Shown here: in pieces, positions 24,081-33,988 of the stretch
Layout: each line of letters begins with the position of its first letter
Numbering within the stretch: the stretch's first letter is position 1
Origin: Tilletia caries
Taxonomy: Eukaryota; Basidiomycota; Exobasidiomycetes; Tilletiales; Tilletiaceae
Direction of reading: 5' to 3'
NCBI GenBank assembly: GCA_032718865.1
Contig: JALUTQ010000040.1
Location: forward strand, 744,001-808,000
Length of the DNA stretch: 64,000 nt
The notes under the pieces: generated by a model
What the model was told of the DNA's origin: nothing
Databases searched by the model: none
What the model saw: only the letters and a program-made list of their open reading frames with translations
Position numbers and translations under genes: made by a program

Positions 24081-25249
24081 CAGTGGTCGGCATGGGTGTG
24101 GATGACCGGTGGATGTGGATGTCATATCATCCGACCAATCGGATGTGGATGTGGATGAGGCGGCTGATTTTGGTTTCAGCTCGGATGTGGATGAGGCGGA
24201 TGAGATACATCCGGATGTCTTCCGAATCCGACCCTCATCCGACCGTCATCAGCTGATGCATGGATGACATCCGGCTGAGGCACGTGAAAGCCAATTTTTG
24301 CGCCATTAAACTGATTCTTGATTTTTTTGAAATTGCAAATTTTTGGTGTCATCGGCTTAGATCCCGGTCAGATCGGATGATTGTCTGCTTTTTGGTTAGA
24401 ATGATCATCGGTCCATCACCTGATCTCATCCATGCGCAGCACGCTGAAAAGACTTTTTGTCACCGGTCAGCTCCATCACCACCACCACATCCATTGCCTT
24501 CAGCAAGTTTCCCGACCATGCCATCATACGCGCAGGAACTCAAACTCTTGGATATCACCGGGCAATGGTTTTTGCCATGGCCTTGAGACCGAGGCCATGG
24601 GCGAGGCGCTTTCTTCGCTCTCTCTGTTCCCTCAGGCCACCGCAAGCTGGAAGGCCTTCCTGGAATACAACGGCGAGTTCATCGACAAGAAGGAGCCCGA
24701 GGAATACGACTTCTCTAAACGAGTGAGTAGCTAGATGACTCATGCACTGCGACGGATAGGGTCTCGATGCTGACATCCGCTGTCTCTTCTTGTTCCTGCC
24801 TTCAGCCTCGCATCGTCAACTCCGTCGTGGAGGCAGCGTTTAAGCAGTTTGAGAGCGATTTCTGTTCGGTCTGGGATGTCATGATGCTGACAGGGTGTAT
24901 GGAACCGTACGTTGGTGATGAGAAGACGCGGAAGTAAGGAGCAGGATGACACAAATGAAGTGCCGAAGGAGTATCCGATGGTAAACGGATGTCAGCTGCA
25001 GTAACATCGGATGCCATCTGGTCATCACCCGTTCACATCCGATGAGGTCCGATGAAAGTCGGGTGCGGAGGGCTGCCACGTGAGTGGCAGCCACGCGCCG
25101 AAAAATGGATTACATAAGCGGATGACATCCGAGTGACATCGGATCTGGTGGATGTGGATGTGGATGAGGGGAAAATTTCTGATCGGATGTGGATGTGGAT
25201 GTGGATGAGGACCCCCTCTCATCCGATTTCTCATCCATGCCGACCACTG
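24081..25249. mobile_element. hAT-like element carrying a gene fragment
   Basis: Perfect 15-bp terminal inverted repeats CAGTGGTCGGCATGG begin at 24081 and, on the other strand, at 25249. They are flanked by an exact 8-bp duplication TGTGCAAT (24073-24080 and 25250-25257). Subterminal arms carry many GGATGTGGATG-type repeats. The unique middle (about 24520-24937) looks like host coding sequence with an intron. The total is 1169 bp with no transposase, so the element would be non-autonomous. Confidence 0.85.
24604..24937 (+). pseudogene. Captured gene fragment with intact intron inside hAT-like element
   Basis: A protein-like frame (ASWKAFLEYNGEFIDKKEP, then EEYDFSKR) ends at 24722. An 83-bp intron follows (GTGAGT at 24723, TTCAG at 24805), and the frame continues from 24806 (PRIVNSVVEAAFKQFESDF, then CSVWDVMMLTGCMEPY) to TAA at 24935 or a GTAAGG donor at 24934. 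Phase is kept across the intron. I do not recognise the source gene. Retention of a spliceosomal intron shows DNA-level capture, not retrocopying. Confidence 0.55.
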
Positions 25250-25281
25250 TGTGCAATGGAATTCTTTTCCGTGGTTAAAAA

Positions 25282-25355
25282 GGTCTCATGGTCTAGTGGT
25301 TATGAGACTCTGACACTAAACTGACAGGTCGCTGGTTCGAGTCCGGGCTTGAACA
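25282..25355 (+). other. tRNA-like Pol III unit (A box, B box), degenerate
   Basis: An A box (TGGTCTAGTGG, 25289-25299) with a perfect D stem, a B box (GGTTCGAGTCC, 25333-25343) and a following T run are present. The anticodon stem does not pair and the acceptor ends do not match, so this is a tRNA-derived sequence, not a functional tRNA. Confidence 0.4.
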
Positions 25356-26155
25356 CTGTATTTTTGCCTTCATTCTTCCTTTATTTTGGCACAAAGCGCT
25401 GGTGTCTCAGGCGCGTGGGAGGCGCGTCTATGGACGCCCGATCCTTGCCCACCGCGTCGACGGACGCGCCAAAAGCGCTGTAACTCAAGTGACTAAAGTT
25501 GGAGCGTCTGCACCGCGTTTATGGCGCGTCTGCAGTTTCCCTGAGTATGGGCCAGCTGGAAAATTATATCACAGGATGGGCTGGGAGCAAAAATGAAATT
25601 TTCCTTCGCCTCATTAGCGTGTTGATTCCTGCAGGGCTGCATGCTAAGCTTTAGTGTTTCTAACTTCTAAGACACATACATACACTCTCGTCGCCCCGGC
25701 ATCCCAACAGTCTTTCCCCTCGCCCAGATGTCTGCCATCGTGCCTCTGCAGGAGGTCACCGCCGACAGCACCTTCAGCTGCACTGCTTGGTAGTGTGCGC
25801 AGTGTCACCGCAGGAACGGCAGAAGGAAACAGACTGCCACACAAAGACCAGCCTTGGATCACTCCCAAGTGGGATTGAAGTTCAGCTTCAACGCGTAGAA
25901 GCGAATAGCGTCCTTGAACTCGTCAAGGGAGCTCCTCCCACTAGAACCTTCAGCGCACAGACGCTTAGCGTTCAGCAAACAGTCCCCAACCCATCTCCTA
26001 TGTATGCTCTCCTGACTCCTCTTATGTTCTCAATCTTTCCAGCTTACTCAATCAAAAAATTCATTTTTGCTCCCAGCCCATCCTGTGATATAATTTTCCA
26101 GCTGGCCCATCCTGTGATAATTTTTATAATACTGGCCCATCCTGTGATAAAACTC

Positions 26156-27231
26156 ATTCATCGCGGATTTGGGCACCTCTCGCACAGCCTGTGCGAGGCT
26201 TGGTGCGAGCAAAGATCGCGCAGACCTCGCGCCTAGACCCCTGTGCAATATGGCTCGCACAGACCCTCGCGCAGACTTCCCTGTGCGAGCCAGCATCGCA
26301 CTCTCGCTCGCGCCCCTCGCTCAGCGCGATCTTTTCTCGCACTGGAGTTCTTTGTCAGATCGCACTGACCTGTGCGAGCTCCTACGCCAGTCACCGAAGC
26401 GGCTGGCGACAAAACACCGAAGGCAGACTGTGACTTCTAGTTTCTCTAATTGAAGTGACTTTGTTTTGTGGTCTCGGAGTTTCATGTTTATCCGGTGCGC
26501 ACTTAAAAAATTCACAACTTTTTTCTGGCTCGATTGACCAGCCTGTCTGAACACACCAAACCTCGTTTTTACCTATTGCTACACGTATGTAAGGGCGACA
26601 GTGATGATGTGTGTGATCCACGCGAGTGTGTATACTGCATGCGGATGGTGATGGTGAGGGAGGTGAGAGGGTGAGCAGACTGAGTGTCGGAGGACGCGAG
26701 GTGCGTGCGGCGTTGGTTGTTGGAGGTCAGTGCTACAGTCACGTGATCTCCGGACTGGGTCTGGGTTTGGCCTCGCGCAGGTCGATGCGAGGTTTGCGCT
26801 ACTCTCTATCGCACAGGGTAAGTGCGAGGTTTGCGCGACACTATGTCGCACAACGATCGCACAGGGTCGCGCGAGGATATAGGGTGTCCGCGATGATTTG
26901 CTTTCCGCGCTGAACGGGTATTTCACACGATGCTGAAAAATCCACCAGTATTTTCCTCCATAGCCTGACTCGCTGGCTCGCCAGGTCGTTCTGAAAACCA
27001 GTGGACACAATACGGTCTGGCATTTTGAAAATCGAAAGTGTTCCACTGGGTGATACGCCGTTTATCTCATTTGTACAACTTTTTTGACACCACTCAAGGC
27101 CACCCTCCTGCTCGACCAGGAGACCAATTGACAAACGGAAAGCGGGAGCGGGCGCATCTATGGGAGGTGCATAATTCTTTCTAAGTGTCTGAATGTGGTT
27201 GTGTTGTGTTATCGTGACGGTTATCAGAGGG
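26156..27231. repeat. Remnant element sequence rich in TCGCACAG motifs
   Basis: TCGCACAG / CTGTGCGA and CCTCGCGC motifs recur at about 26165-26370 and in the opposite orientation at about 26765-26880. This suggests another inverted-repeat element, but the termini are too diverged to place. No coding sequence was recognised. Confidence 0.35.
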
Positions 27232-27373
27232 TGTAACAAGTACTCAGTACCTCCCGATGCTTCCCCCCTTGAGACCCTCTTCTCAGACCCCTTTTCCTCC
27301 TGTATGAGCTTCTACCTTTCCCCCTCCATGCAATTGACGTCCACCAGTCAGTCAAGAATCATTAAGTGTTACA
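27232..27373 (+). repeat. 5' LTR of the TR-GAG element
   Basis: 142 bp, TGTAAC...GTTACA, nearly identical to the split 3' LTR. Confidence 0.85.
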
Positions 27374-27766
27374 ATTGGTAGCTCCGCCAGTTAAGGTCGC
27401 AGGGCGACAAGTACGGTAGCTGTAGGACAGCTTCGTCGACCAAGCGCAAGGCGCTCTCGGTCAACCTCGGATCCCAGCTCGCGAGGCGAGTTTCCGCTCG
27501 AGCAAGGCGCTCGATCCGGATAGTCCAAGGCAAGTCCTGTAAGACACAGGCAGGTCGGCGCTAACCCCACCGACCTCAGTCCTCTTCCTCGCCAGAAGAG
27601 CGTATCCCCTGGGGCTTGGCCGACCCCGCACCCTCATCGCCGCCGGCGCTTGTCATCCCGGCGACATCCGCCCTCTCACCAGAAGGCACACCCGAGCCCG
27701 ACAAGCTCACACCAGCCTCACCATCCTCTCACCGTCCTCCGCCCTCCTCGCTTCTTCTGTTGGAAC

Positions 27767-29116
27767 ATGTCTTCGTCGGACGAAGATCAGTACTACGACG
27801 AGTACAGCGAGGACGGATCGGTCGACGAGTACTCCGACGGCGGCTCGAGAGACGCCGACGAGTACAACGATCAAGATGTCGACGCGTACGACGATGAGTA
27901 CGAACCCCAAGAGGCAGAAGACGATGATGACCGAGGCAACGATCATGAAGACGACCAGTACGAGCAAGGCTTCGACGACGGCTACGATCAAGGCTATGAC
28001 GACGGTTACGGAGACGGATACGATGACGCAGCCGCCATGGACGAAGGCACGGAAATCCAAGACGAGGTCCAAGACGAAATCGAAGACGTCAACGATGATG
28101 TAGGCGAATCCGATGCTGAAGGCAGCCGCTTCGATGATCATTCTGGATCCGAACACGACCCTGCCCCCGACGACGTCAGTGTCACATCAGCATCTCCTCC
28201 CCCCGCCGTTGGCCGTGCCTCTCCCAATCGCCATCAGAGCAGCGTTCACCAACAGGGTCGTTCGAACGACTCCGACAGCGACAGTGACCCTGGCTTCTTC
28301 TACCTCCCATCAAAACCACAGACCGACGACAGCATCTTCAAGACCAGAGCCTATGGCGGCCGGCATCAGCTCGGCAGTCCATCAAACGGGAGCGGCAGCA
28401 GTGGACCAGCGCAGGACTCTCTTCAGCCCTCGAACCAGCGCCGAATGGAGACACATCTGCGCCAAATGGAACCCTTCCGACATGAGTGGGATTCGGTTTT
28501 GGGGATCCGAGAGCCGGGGATTCCGTACAATAGGTCCCTCCTAGGACAGCCCCGAACACCCCTCCTTCCATCCGAATATCGGCCCACCTATGGTCAAGGA
28601 TCTCAGTCCTTCAGGCGTTCTGCTCCTCTTGCCCTCACGACAACCAACCTCCCTCGTACCCGGCCTTCCTCGTCCTCGGTGCCGACAGCGACGAGAGGCA
28701 CACGAATCGCCTTTGCGCTCCCTTCGCCAGCCGCTTCAAGAGCTGGCAGCAACACCTCTTCGCGCGTTTCGATATCACGCAGTGACTTGGACGGCATTCT
28801 CGATCGTCTCGCCTCCCTCGAAACGCGCTTGGCCGACGCCGAGAGAGTGCACTCTCCATCCATCGCCTCCGCCAATACATCCCTCAAACAACAAGACAAA
28901 CGCGACATGAGTTGCTTCCGGTGCCATCAAACCGGACATCTCGCGCGCGACTGTCCGCTGCTTTCATCAACTCCAGGCGACGCCCACTTCCACGTTCCTT
29001 CTCGCCCCTCCCCTCAGTCTTCTACTTCGATTCCGTCTGGGTCTTCCACAACGAGTCGGCCTTTCGCTCCAATTTCCTCTGAACCTTCAGCACGCACGCG
29101 AACGCGCCGGATCTAA
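27767..29116 (+). CDS. Gag-like protein with CCHC zinc knuckle
   Basis: This encodes 449 residues from the ATG at 27767 (MSSSDEDQYYDEYSEDGS). The frame is open further upstream without another ATG. The N-terminal third is extremely acidic with DGYD-type repeats, the middle is polar and disordered, a short coiled-coil-like helix lies near 355-375 (LDGILDRLASLETRLADAE), and a single CCHC knuckle (CFRCHQTGHLARDC) lies near 395-410. The knuckle would bind element RNA in the virus-like particle. With no pol domains, mobility would depend on enzymes from another LTR element. The unusual acidity of the N-terminus is not typical of copia or gypsy Gag. Confidence 0.75.
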   Translation: MSSSDEDQYYDEYSEDGSVDEYSDGGSRDADEYNDQDVDAYDDEYEPQEAEDDDDRGNDHEDDQYEQGFDDGYDQGYDDGYGDGYDDAAAMDEGTEIQDEVQDEIEDVNDDVGESDAEGSRFDDHSGSEHDPAPDDVSVTSASPPPAVGRASPNRHQSSVHQQGRSNDSDSDSDPGFFYLPSKPQTDDSIFKTRAYGGRHQLGSPSNGSGSSGPAQDSLQPSNQRRMETHLRQMEPFRHEWDSVLGIREPGIPYNRSLLGQPRTPLLPSEYRPTYGQGSQSFRRSAPLALTTTNLPRTRPSSSSVPTATRGTRIAFALPSPAASRAGSNTSSRVSISRSDLDGILDRLASLETRLADAERVHSPSIASANTSLKQQDKRDMSCFRCHQTGHLARDCPLLSSTPGDAHFHVPSRPSPQSSTSIPSGSSTTSRPFAPISSEPSARTRTRRI

Positions 29117-29164
29117 ATGCTCGTGGCCCTCGAGGGCGAGGGCCTGTTCGTTGGTGGGAGATGT

Positions 29165-29748
29165 TGTAACAAGTACTCAGTACCTCCCGATGCTTCCCCC
29201 CTTGAGACCCTCTTCTCAGACCCCTTTTCCTCCTGTATGAGCTCCTACCTTTCCCCCTCCATGCAATTGACGTCCACCAGTCAGTCAAGAATCATTAAGG
29301 CCCTGATCAGTTGCGAGCGCGCGCCCTGATTTTGGCGCTCAACCCACTGGGCGCGAGGCCCTCGCGCCGCGCTCTGAAAATTTGCGCTCATAGGGCGCGG
29401 GCTGGCAGCTGATCAGCCCTCGCGCTGGGAAGTGGGCTCTGCTTTTGACCGGGACGGCTTTTGCTATCTCATTTTGTGACTTTGTATTTCTTCTCATTTG
29501 GATTACAATGGCGGTGTAACGTGGTTGTAATTGTCAGAGCGGGCGCGAGGGCGCGCGCTCTGTGGGCCGACCTCGGGAGGTGGGCCCAGAGAGCGCGAGA
29601 ATTGTGAGTGAGCGCGCTCTGAAATTTCTGGGCCGCCGGCCCTAAAAATGCGCAACTGAACATTCGCGCGCCTCATGTCGGTCCACAGAGCGCGCGCTCA
29701 TTTTTCAAAGTGGGCGCGCTCGCAACTGATCAGGGCCTAAGTGTTACA
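29165..29748 (+). repeat. 3' LTR of the TR-GAG element, split by a MITE
   Basis: The LTR runs 29165-29298, is interrupted by the element at 29299-29737 and the TAA duplication, and finishes with GTGTTACA at 29748. The uninterrupted 5' LTR shows the original ATCATTAAGTGTTACA. Confidence 0.85.
29299..29737. mobile_element. PIF/Harbinger-like MITE with TAA duplication
   Basis: Perfect terminal inverted repeats of 24 bp begin GGCCCTGATCAGTTGCGAGC. They are flanked by TAA on both sides (29296-29298 and 29738-29740), as in PIF/Harbinger TWA targets. The 439 bp are full of GCGCGCTC motifs and encode nothing. Insertion into the 3' LTR is proven by comparison with the 5' LTR. Confidence 0.85.
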
Positions 29749-29805
29749 GAGGGTCAGTGGTGCAAAACTGGTGCAAAGTGTTCCACTCGGTGATAGGGGA
29801 CAGTA

Positions 29806-31284
29806 TGTATGGCCTCTCTTTCAAGGGCAAATGGTCGTCCCAATAATCTGAAAGGCAGTCGGGAGATTAAGCTGCCCGGTAACGCTTGCAGAGCTACCAT
29901 CGGAATGACAAAGTGATGGAGAGATATCGATGACCTTCTTTCAACAGAGACTCGAACAGCTAGCTGAAGCGTTACTCTTCTTCTCGGTTCTTCTGCTTTT
30001 CCGGTATTCTTTCCTCTCCAGCGTGGATGACAGCCCCTTCTAATACCCCAGCCACATTGCTCATGCGACGCACTTCCTCTTGCAGATGAACCACCGGAGA
30101 CGACATCATAACAAGGTTGATTGGCGCGATGCTTCTGCACTCGCAACGTTACGTCTCCTTGACACCCGACCTGTCCGGCGTATCAAAAGGTTTTCGCCCA
30201 AGGTCGAGGCTTCGAACAGGGCCAGTCCACCGTTCCCTCTTGCTCGACAGCAGCTCACGCCCGGCAAAACAGGTCCCATCTTGGGCTGTGAGCGCGTCAG
30301 CGGCTGCCTTGCCATCGTTATCGCAGCGCATCAGTTTTGGTGTTTCTCGCGCTTTCCCGGAGCTGCGGAGGCGGACCACGGCCCCGGTCAGGCGTGTGAG
30401 TGAGTGATGCCGCAACGTCGACCGTCGTCTTTGGCACATCTTGAGGCAGACAGCTGTACGGCTACACCATGCGGTTGGGTGTCGTGGGACCTGCAACAGA
30501 GTCGAAGGCGGGGGTAGGTGATCTGACATGATTAACAGAAGAACATACATACATATAGCAGCCCCACAGCTGAAGGGCTGACTGAAGCCTGACGACTACG
30601 ACCTGCAACACCAGGGCACTGGGCAGTACATCTGCTCAGACCAACAACGTGGATGTTGTAGTCGTCAGGCGTGAGGCGAGGTCATGGAAATTCAGCGCTA
30701 GCTCGAGTTGACGCCCATCGCTCCATATCAGATGCGATCAGTCCTTTGCTCTTGCCATCAGTGGAACATCGGTTAAGTAGCCCAGGTACATAGATCATAG
30801 GCGACCATCGCTCCAGGCTTGAAGCTCGAGGCGAAGGCACAGGCAGGGCGTTCAGTGGACCCGCCGGGCGCCGACCTATGGCTCTTCTTGGCGAGGCGGT
30901 CAGCCTCAATCGAAGATCTAGAGGTTGCCTTTAAGTTGTGGCTCACCTTCTTCTCGTCACTGACGTCTGCCTTACCTCTTCAAATCTCTGCGGAGAGGCG
31001 CAGGGCAGAAGACAGCAAGGCGCAGAGGAGCGCGTCAGGAAAGATCCCTCGAAGTAAACACCGAACGGACTGCACCGACTCCGTTGACCTTCTTCCTCTT
31101 CTGATCACAGGAAGCGAGATACAAGAAGGGTATAAGTAGCAGCATTGTCGTCCAGCTCAGAGGCTGACGTTCATCATATGTATCCAGCTACTCACCCAAA
31201 AGTCCTTCTTCTCCACTGTCCATCCGCGCATCCGCTCCTACACAAATCTTTGCAAGCCTTTCCCTCCTTCCCGCCCTCCATAAC
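29806..31284. other. Intergenic region, right of the TE island
   Basis: No convincing gene was found; several overlapping ORFs on both strands lack recognisable protein character. An inverted repeat of about 13 bp (GCCTGACGACTAC / GTAGTCGTCAGGC) lies at about 30588-30600 and 30657-30670. The promoter of the gene at 31285 occupies the last 160 bp. Confidence 0.4.
31131..31136 (+). promoter_or_regulatory. TATA box
   Basis: TATAAG lies about 150 bp upstream of the ATG at 31285, following an AAGAAGGG stretch. Confidence 0.4.
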
Positions 31285-31518
31285 ATGCGTTTCTCCGCCA
31301 CCTTCACTCTCGCCCTCTTCCTCGGCCTGCTCAGCACGGCCTCCTTCGCACTCCCCGCCGACCAAGACCGGCAAGGCGACGACCTCGCGGCTCGGGCCAA
31401 CTGTGGCTGCGTCAAGCAGGTTCCTGGTGGACTTGAGTCTTGCTGCCCCGAGAAGAGGGGTATCCTCGACCAATGCGTTTGCCGCCGCGATCCTCGCTTC
31501 GCCGAGCTCATGAAGTAG
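31285..31518 (+). CDS. Small secreted cysteine-rich protein, 77 residues
   Basis: This single-exon gene has a clear signal peptide (MRFSATFTLALFLGLLSTAS, cleavage expected near FALPA). The mature part is about 50 residues with six cysteines arranged as NCGC, SCC and CVC pairs, consistent with three disulfides. An Arg before NCGC (AARAN) could be a processing site. The Cys pattern and the MRF start recall the 22334 protein loosely, but homology is not clear. The function is unknown; it is effector-like by size, secretion and location next to transposons. Confidence 0.7.
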   Translation: MRFSATFTLALFLGLLSTASFALPADQDRQGDDLAARANCGCVKQVPGGLESCCPEKRGILDQCVCRRDPRFAELMK

Positions 31519-33622
31519 ATCGTTCGGGACCTACTACCAGTCCAGGGTGGAGACTGTCGCATAGGAGGTGAGTGGCACGTAGAAGTGAAACGTCCAGCTG
31601 TGAAGGCTTTCCGGGAGTCGTGACTCACGATAGCCAGGTTCCCTTTGTCTTCGCCCTTAGTTTGCGTCATGCTGGCTCCGTCCGCCGCTATGAGGAGCAT
31701 GGGCTCGTCGCACGGCAGTCAGCGCCCGGTTCCGCTAGCTCTCAGCAACCGCAATCGTGACCAAACCCCTCCCGTGTCCGTTCAATGTCCTGTGCGATCA
31801 AATCAAAAAGGAACGAATAGTGAGCTTTTCACGCTACTCATTCCTGTGGAAAGGGAGCAAATTGGGTGGAGGATAGGACGGGTATCAGGAAAGGGAATGT
31901 ACGTTCTTATCCAAGCAAATGTCCTTGGTTCTTGCGTTTCCAGTTCTCAGACCTCCCGGCTACGCAAGGCCTCTTCCTGGGCCAGGGCACGAATCGCAAT
32001 AGCCACTCCCGCGGCTTTCCCCAGTCCCCTGCGACTTGCTGGCACGAGCCATAACCGCCACCTTACGAATTTGAGTCCGACTTGATGGAACCTTGCTGCC
32101 AGAGATTGGGGAAAGCCGGGAGGCGAGGGAGGGCGAGGGGAGTCGGCCGTCGGGTCATGCTGTGCTGCTGTCCACAGTCCAAACCACCTGGAGCTGGGAA
32201 CAAAGGGAAAGAGCGAGGCGCAAGAGATGAGGCGATTTGTCATGCAAATGAGGCTTTCCCCGCATCCCAATTTCGCACGCCCGGGTGTTCTCGGATGCGT
32301 GATGCTGCAACAGAAAGGGAAAGGAAGCGTAAAAGCATAAAAAGTCTGTACGAGGCTCCACTCTCCAGAGTCCAGGCCCGCCGCCCGGGAGCGAGATGTG
32401 GTCAAGAGCCTCGCATGCCACGGCATAGGAGCCGCTGGAAATGATGGGAGAGCCTTCAGACTTACGGGCAATCTCCGCTCCTTCGCTCAGTCGTGAGACG
32501 TATAGTCGCGTCATTGACGGAGTTGCTCGCGGCAGGACGATGGATTTGGATGGTCGGTACATAACGGGAGAAATCATGCAGATTTCGTCCCTCCGGCTTT
32601 AGACGAGCAATGCCGCAACGAAGGCGCCCCTTGGCCGACGACCCGGGTACAAGATAGAGGCTTCGATCTCCGTTCTCACGCTCGCCGCCTTCTGTCGTTA
32701 TCTCAGGCGGTAATATCGCCGTAGTGCTGCAGCATTTCTCCGCGGAGCAAAGCTAATAAACGTTAACCGTAAACAGCAAAAGCGAGCGGGTAGAACCGGG
32801 TGTACGTACATGCAGTAGTTAGAGGCTTGGGCAAAATGTTCGTCATCGACTTTCGTTGTTGTGTGCAGCGGCGGTCCGTCAAGTGACCAGAAAAGGCACC
32901 TGGCACCAGAGCTGCTGAACGCTGAACGCTGAGCTGGACGTCTGCTGCTGCGCTGGTGCGCTGATGGCGGCAGCACTCCCCCTTCCAGTAAGTTCAATCG
33001 ATGCAATGATGCATGATGTATCTTGTAACTTGTTGTTTGAAGGAGTCATTATCGCCGTTCCTGCTCACCTTGTCGGTGTAAACCCGCCCTACTGCCAAGG
33101 CGGCCGACCTGCTGTATTCCGGCAGGGCAGCGGGTAGCACAGTTGCCTCCGCAGATACTTGATATTCCCTGACCGCCTGACCGTCAATGAACGTGGGGGC
33201 GGGCCCTTTGTTGTCGATACTGGTCCACGTCCGCTGCTCGCTAGCACGCAAGTTGCCACTGAACATGTTGAGCCGGTCATGGCCGCATGGCCGACGATAC
33301 GTTGTTCCTTGTTGGACCGGCTACAGCTGGAGCGCAGATGAATCCTGTGAGTACAAAGAGAAGCCATGTGAATGAGCATTAACCCCGCTTCCCCTTTCCC
33401 TCTCCCTTTTTCCTCAGCAACACACCTTCCCTTGCCTACAGCCAAACCCCCATCCCCACCCTCAACAACACAAGGATATCTTACCTTGTCTTTCATACTC
33501 CTATTTTCCCTCGCCACCCCCAACTCCAATACCTTCCCTCGCCCTCGTCCTGGTAACAAAGCCCAAGCCCACCACGACGACCTTCCAACACCACCACCTC
33601 CAATCACACCCAAACAGAAGAC
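31519..33622. other. Long intergenic region without recognised gene
   Basis: About 2.1 kb. ORFs of 100-275 codons occur on both strands but overlap each other, show no family motifs, and one large minus-strand frame is antisense to the gene at 33623. I see no support for a gene. Confidence 0.4.
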
Positions 33623-33988
33623 ATGAAGCTCTCCACAGTCGTCGCCGTCGCCCTGACCGTGGCCGTCGTCGACGGCGTCTCCGACGCGGTGAAGAAGAAG
33701 AAAGCCAAAGCCCAACGCGAGAAGGAGCGCGAGCGTGAACGCGAACACCGTGTCCGGGAGCGCGAACGGGAGCGCGAGTACGAGTACCAGCGGGCCCAGC
33801 AGGCTGCCCAGCGCCGACGTCGGGCTTCGGGCTCGGCCGCTTCGGGTACTGGTGGAATGCCATACTACGACCAGGCTGTCGTTCAGCGCCGATCGACGGG
33901 GACGTCGACACAGCACCGGCCCAGGAGCGGCGATAGTACTTCGAGCGGCGACTCCTACCGATCATCATCGGGCCAGGAGCGGCGCTAG
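33623..33988 (+). CDS. Small predicted secreted protein with Arg/Glu-rich coiled coil
   Basis: 121 residues. The first 18 residues (MKLSTVVAVALTVAVVDG) look like a signal peptide. A strongly charged segment follows (about 25-58), with KKKKAKAQREKERERE and repeated RERERE units expected to form a long single helix, then a Gln/Ala/Arg stretch and a Ser/Gly/Arg-rich tail. No cysteines are seen in the mature part. No family was recognised. The Lys/Arg pairs could be cleavage sites, but that is inference. Confidence 0.55.
   Translation: MKLSTVVAVALTVAVVDGVSDAVKKKKAKAQREKEREREREHRVREREREREYEYQRAQQAAQRRRRASGSAASGTGGMPYYDQAVVQRRSTGTSTQHRPRSGDSTSSGDSYRSSSGQERR

Larger units (their letters stand above)
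23663..25545. mobile_element. hAT-like non-autonomous element inserted in the TIR arm
   Basis: The termini are CTCAGGAAATCTGCAG at 23663 and, inverted, CTCAGGGAAACTGCAG at 25545. The flanks are GATGGGCC (23655-23662) and TATGGGCC (25546-25553), an 8-bp duplication with one change. Removing the element restores the sequence GGATGGGCCAGCTGG that is intact at about 26100. The subterminal regions are full of AGACGCGCC-type repeats. It contains another element (24081-25249) and no transposase. Confidence 0.7.
23611..26155. mobile_element. TIR element with triplicated TATCACAGGATGGGC units, interrupted
   Basis: An arm of about 100 bp containing three copies of TATCACAGGATGGGC occurs in inverted orientation at about 26060-26155. 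Its left counterpart is split into 23611-23662 and 25554-25600 by an insertion. The uninterrupted right arm shows the pre-insertion order. The segment between the left arm and 26060 (25600-26060) has an ATG-initiated frame at 25729 with a possible intron but no recognised protein. No clear target duplication was found for this layer. Confidence 0.6.
27232..29748 (+). mobile_element. Non-autonomous LTR retrotransposon with Gag only (TR-GAG type)
   Basis: Direct LTRs of 142 bp (5' LTR 27232-27373; 3' LTR 29165-29298 plus 29741-29748) start TGTAAC and end GTTACA. The element is flanked by a 5-bp duplication GAGGG (27227-27231 and 29749-29753). Two bases after the 5' LTR, TGGTAGCTCCGCC resembles a primer-binding site complementary to the 3' end of initiator tRNA-Met. 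A purine-rich GGTGGGAGAT precedes the 3' LTR. The only long ORF is Gag-like, and no protease, integrase or reverse transcriptase exists in the 2.5 kb. The LTRs differ at very few positions, so insertion was fairly recent. Confidence 0.85.
23200..29803. mobile_element. Outer TA-flanked TIR element hosting the nested island
   Basis: The ends are perfect inverted repeats of about 28 bp starting CTGTCCCCTATCACCGAGTG at 23200 and, on the other strand, at 29803. TA lies on each outer side (23198-23199 and 29804-29805). A related motif, GTGTTCCACTGGGTGATA, recurs at about 27039 and as its reverse complement at about 23224. TA duplication and CTGTCCCC termini suggest the Tc1/mariner-pogo group. About 23275-23378 translates to ILQAVHCVLESNLSKFEVAARC, which could be the remains of a helix-turn-helix N-terminus of a transposase; this is inference. 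Most of the 6.6 kb is later insertions. Confidence 0.6.

Noticed and set aside
26160..26900. A complete TIR element bounded by TCGCACAG-type repeats
   Set aside because: The motifs recur in opposite orientation but termini and duplication cannot be placed, so it is listed only as repeat sequence.
31519..33622. Genes in the 2.1-kb gap after the 77-residue secreted protein
   Set aside because: Several 100-170 codon frames exist on both strands but none shows splice-consistent extension, signal peptide or family motif.
33089..33916. 275-codon minus-strand ORF overlapping the gene at 33623
   Set aside because: Arg/Gly/Leu-rich shadow composition; the plus-strand frame has a signal peptide and a sensible start.
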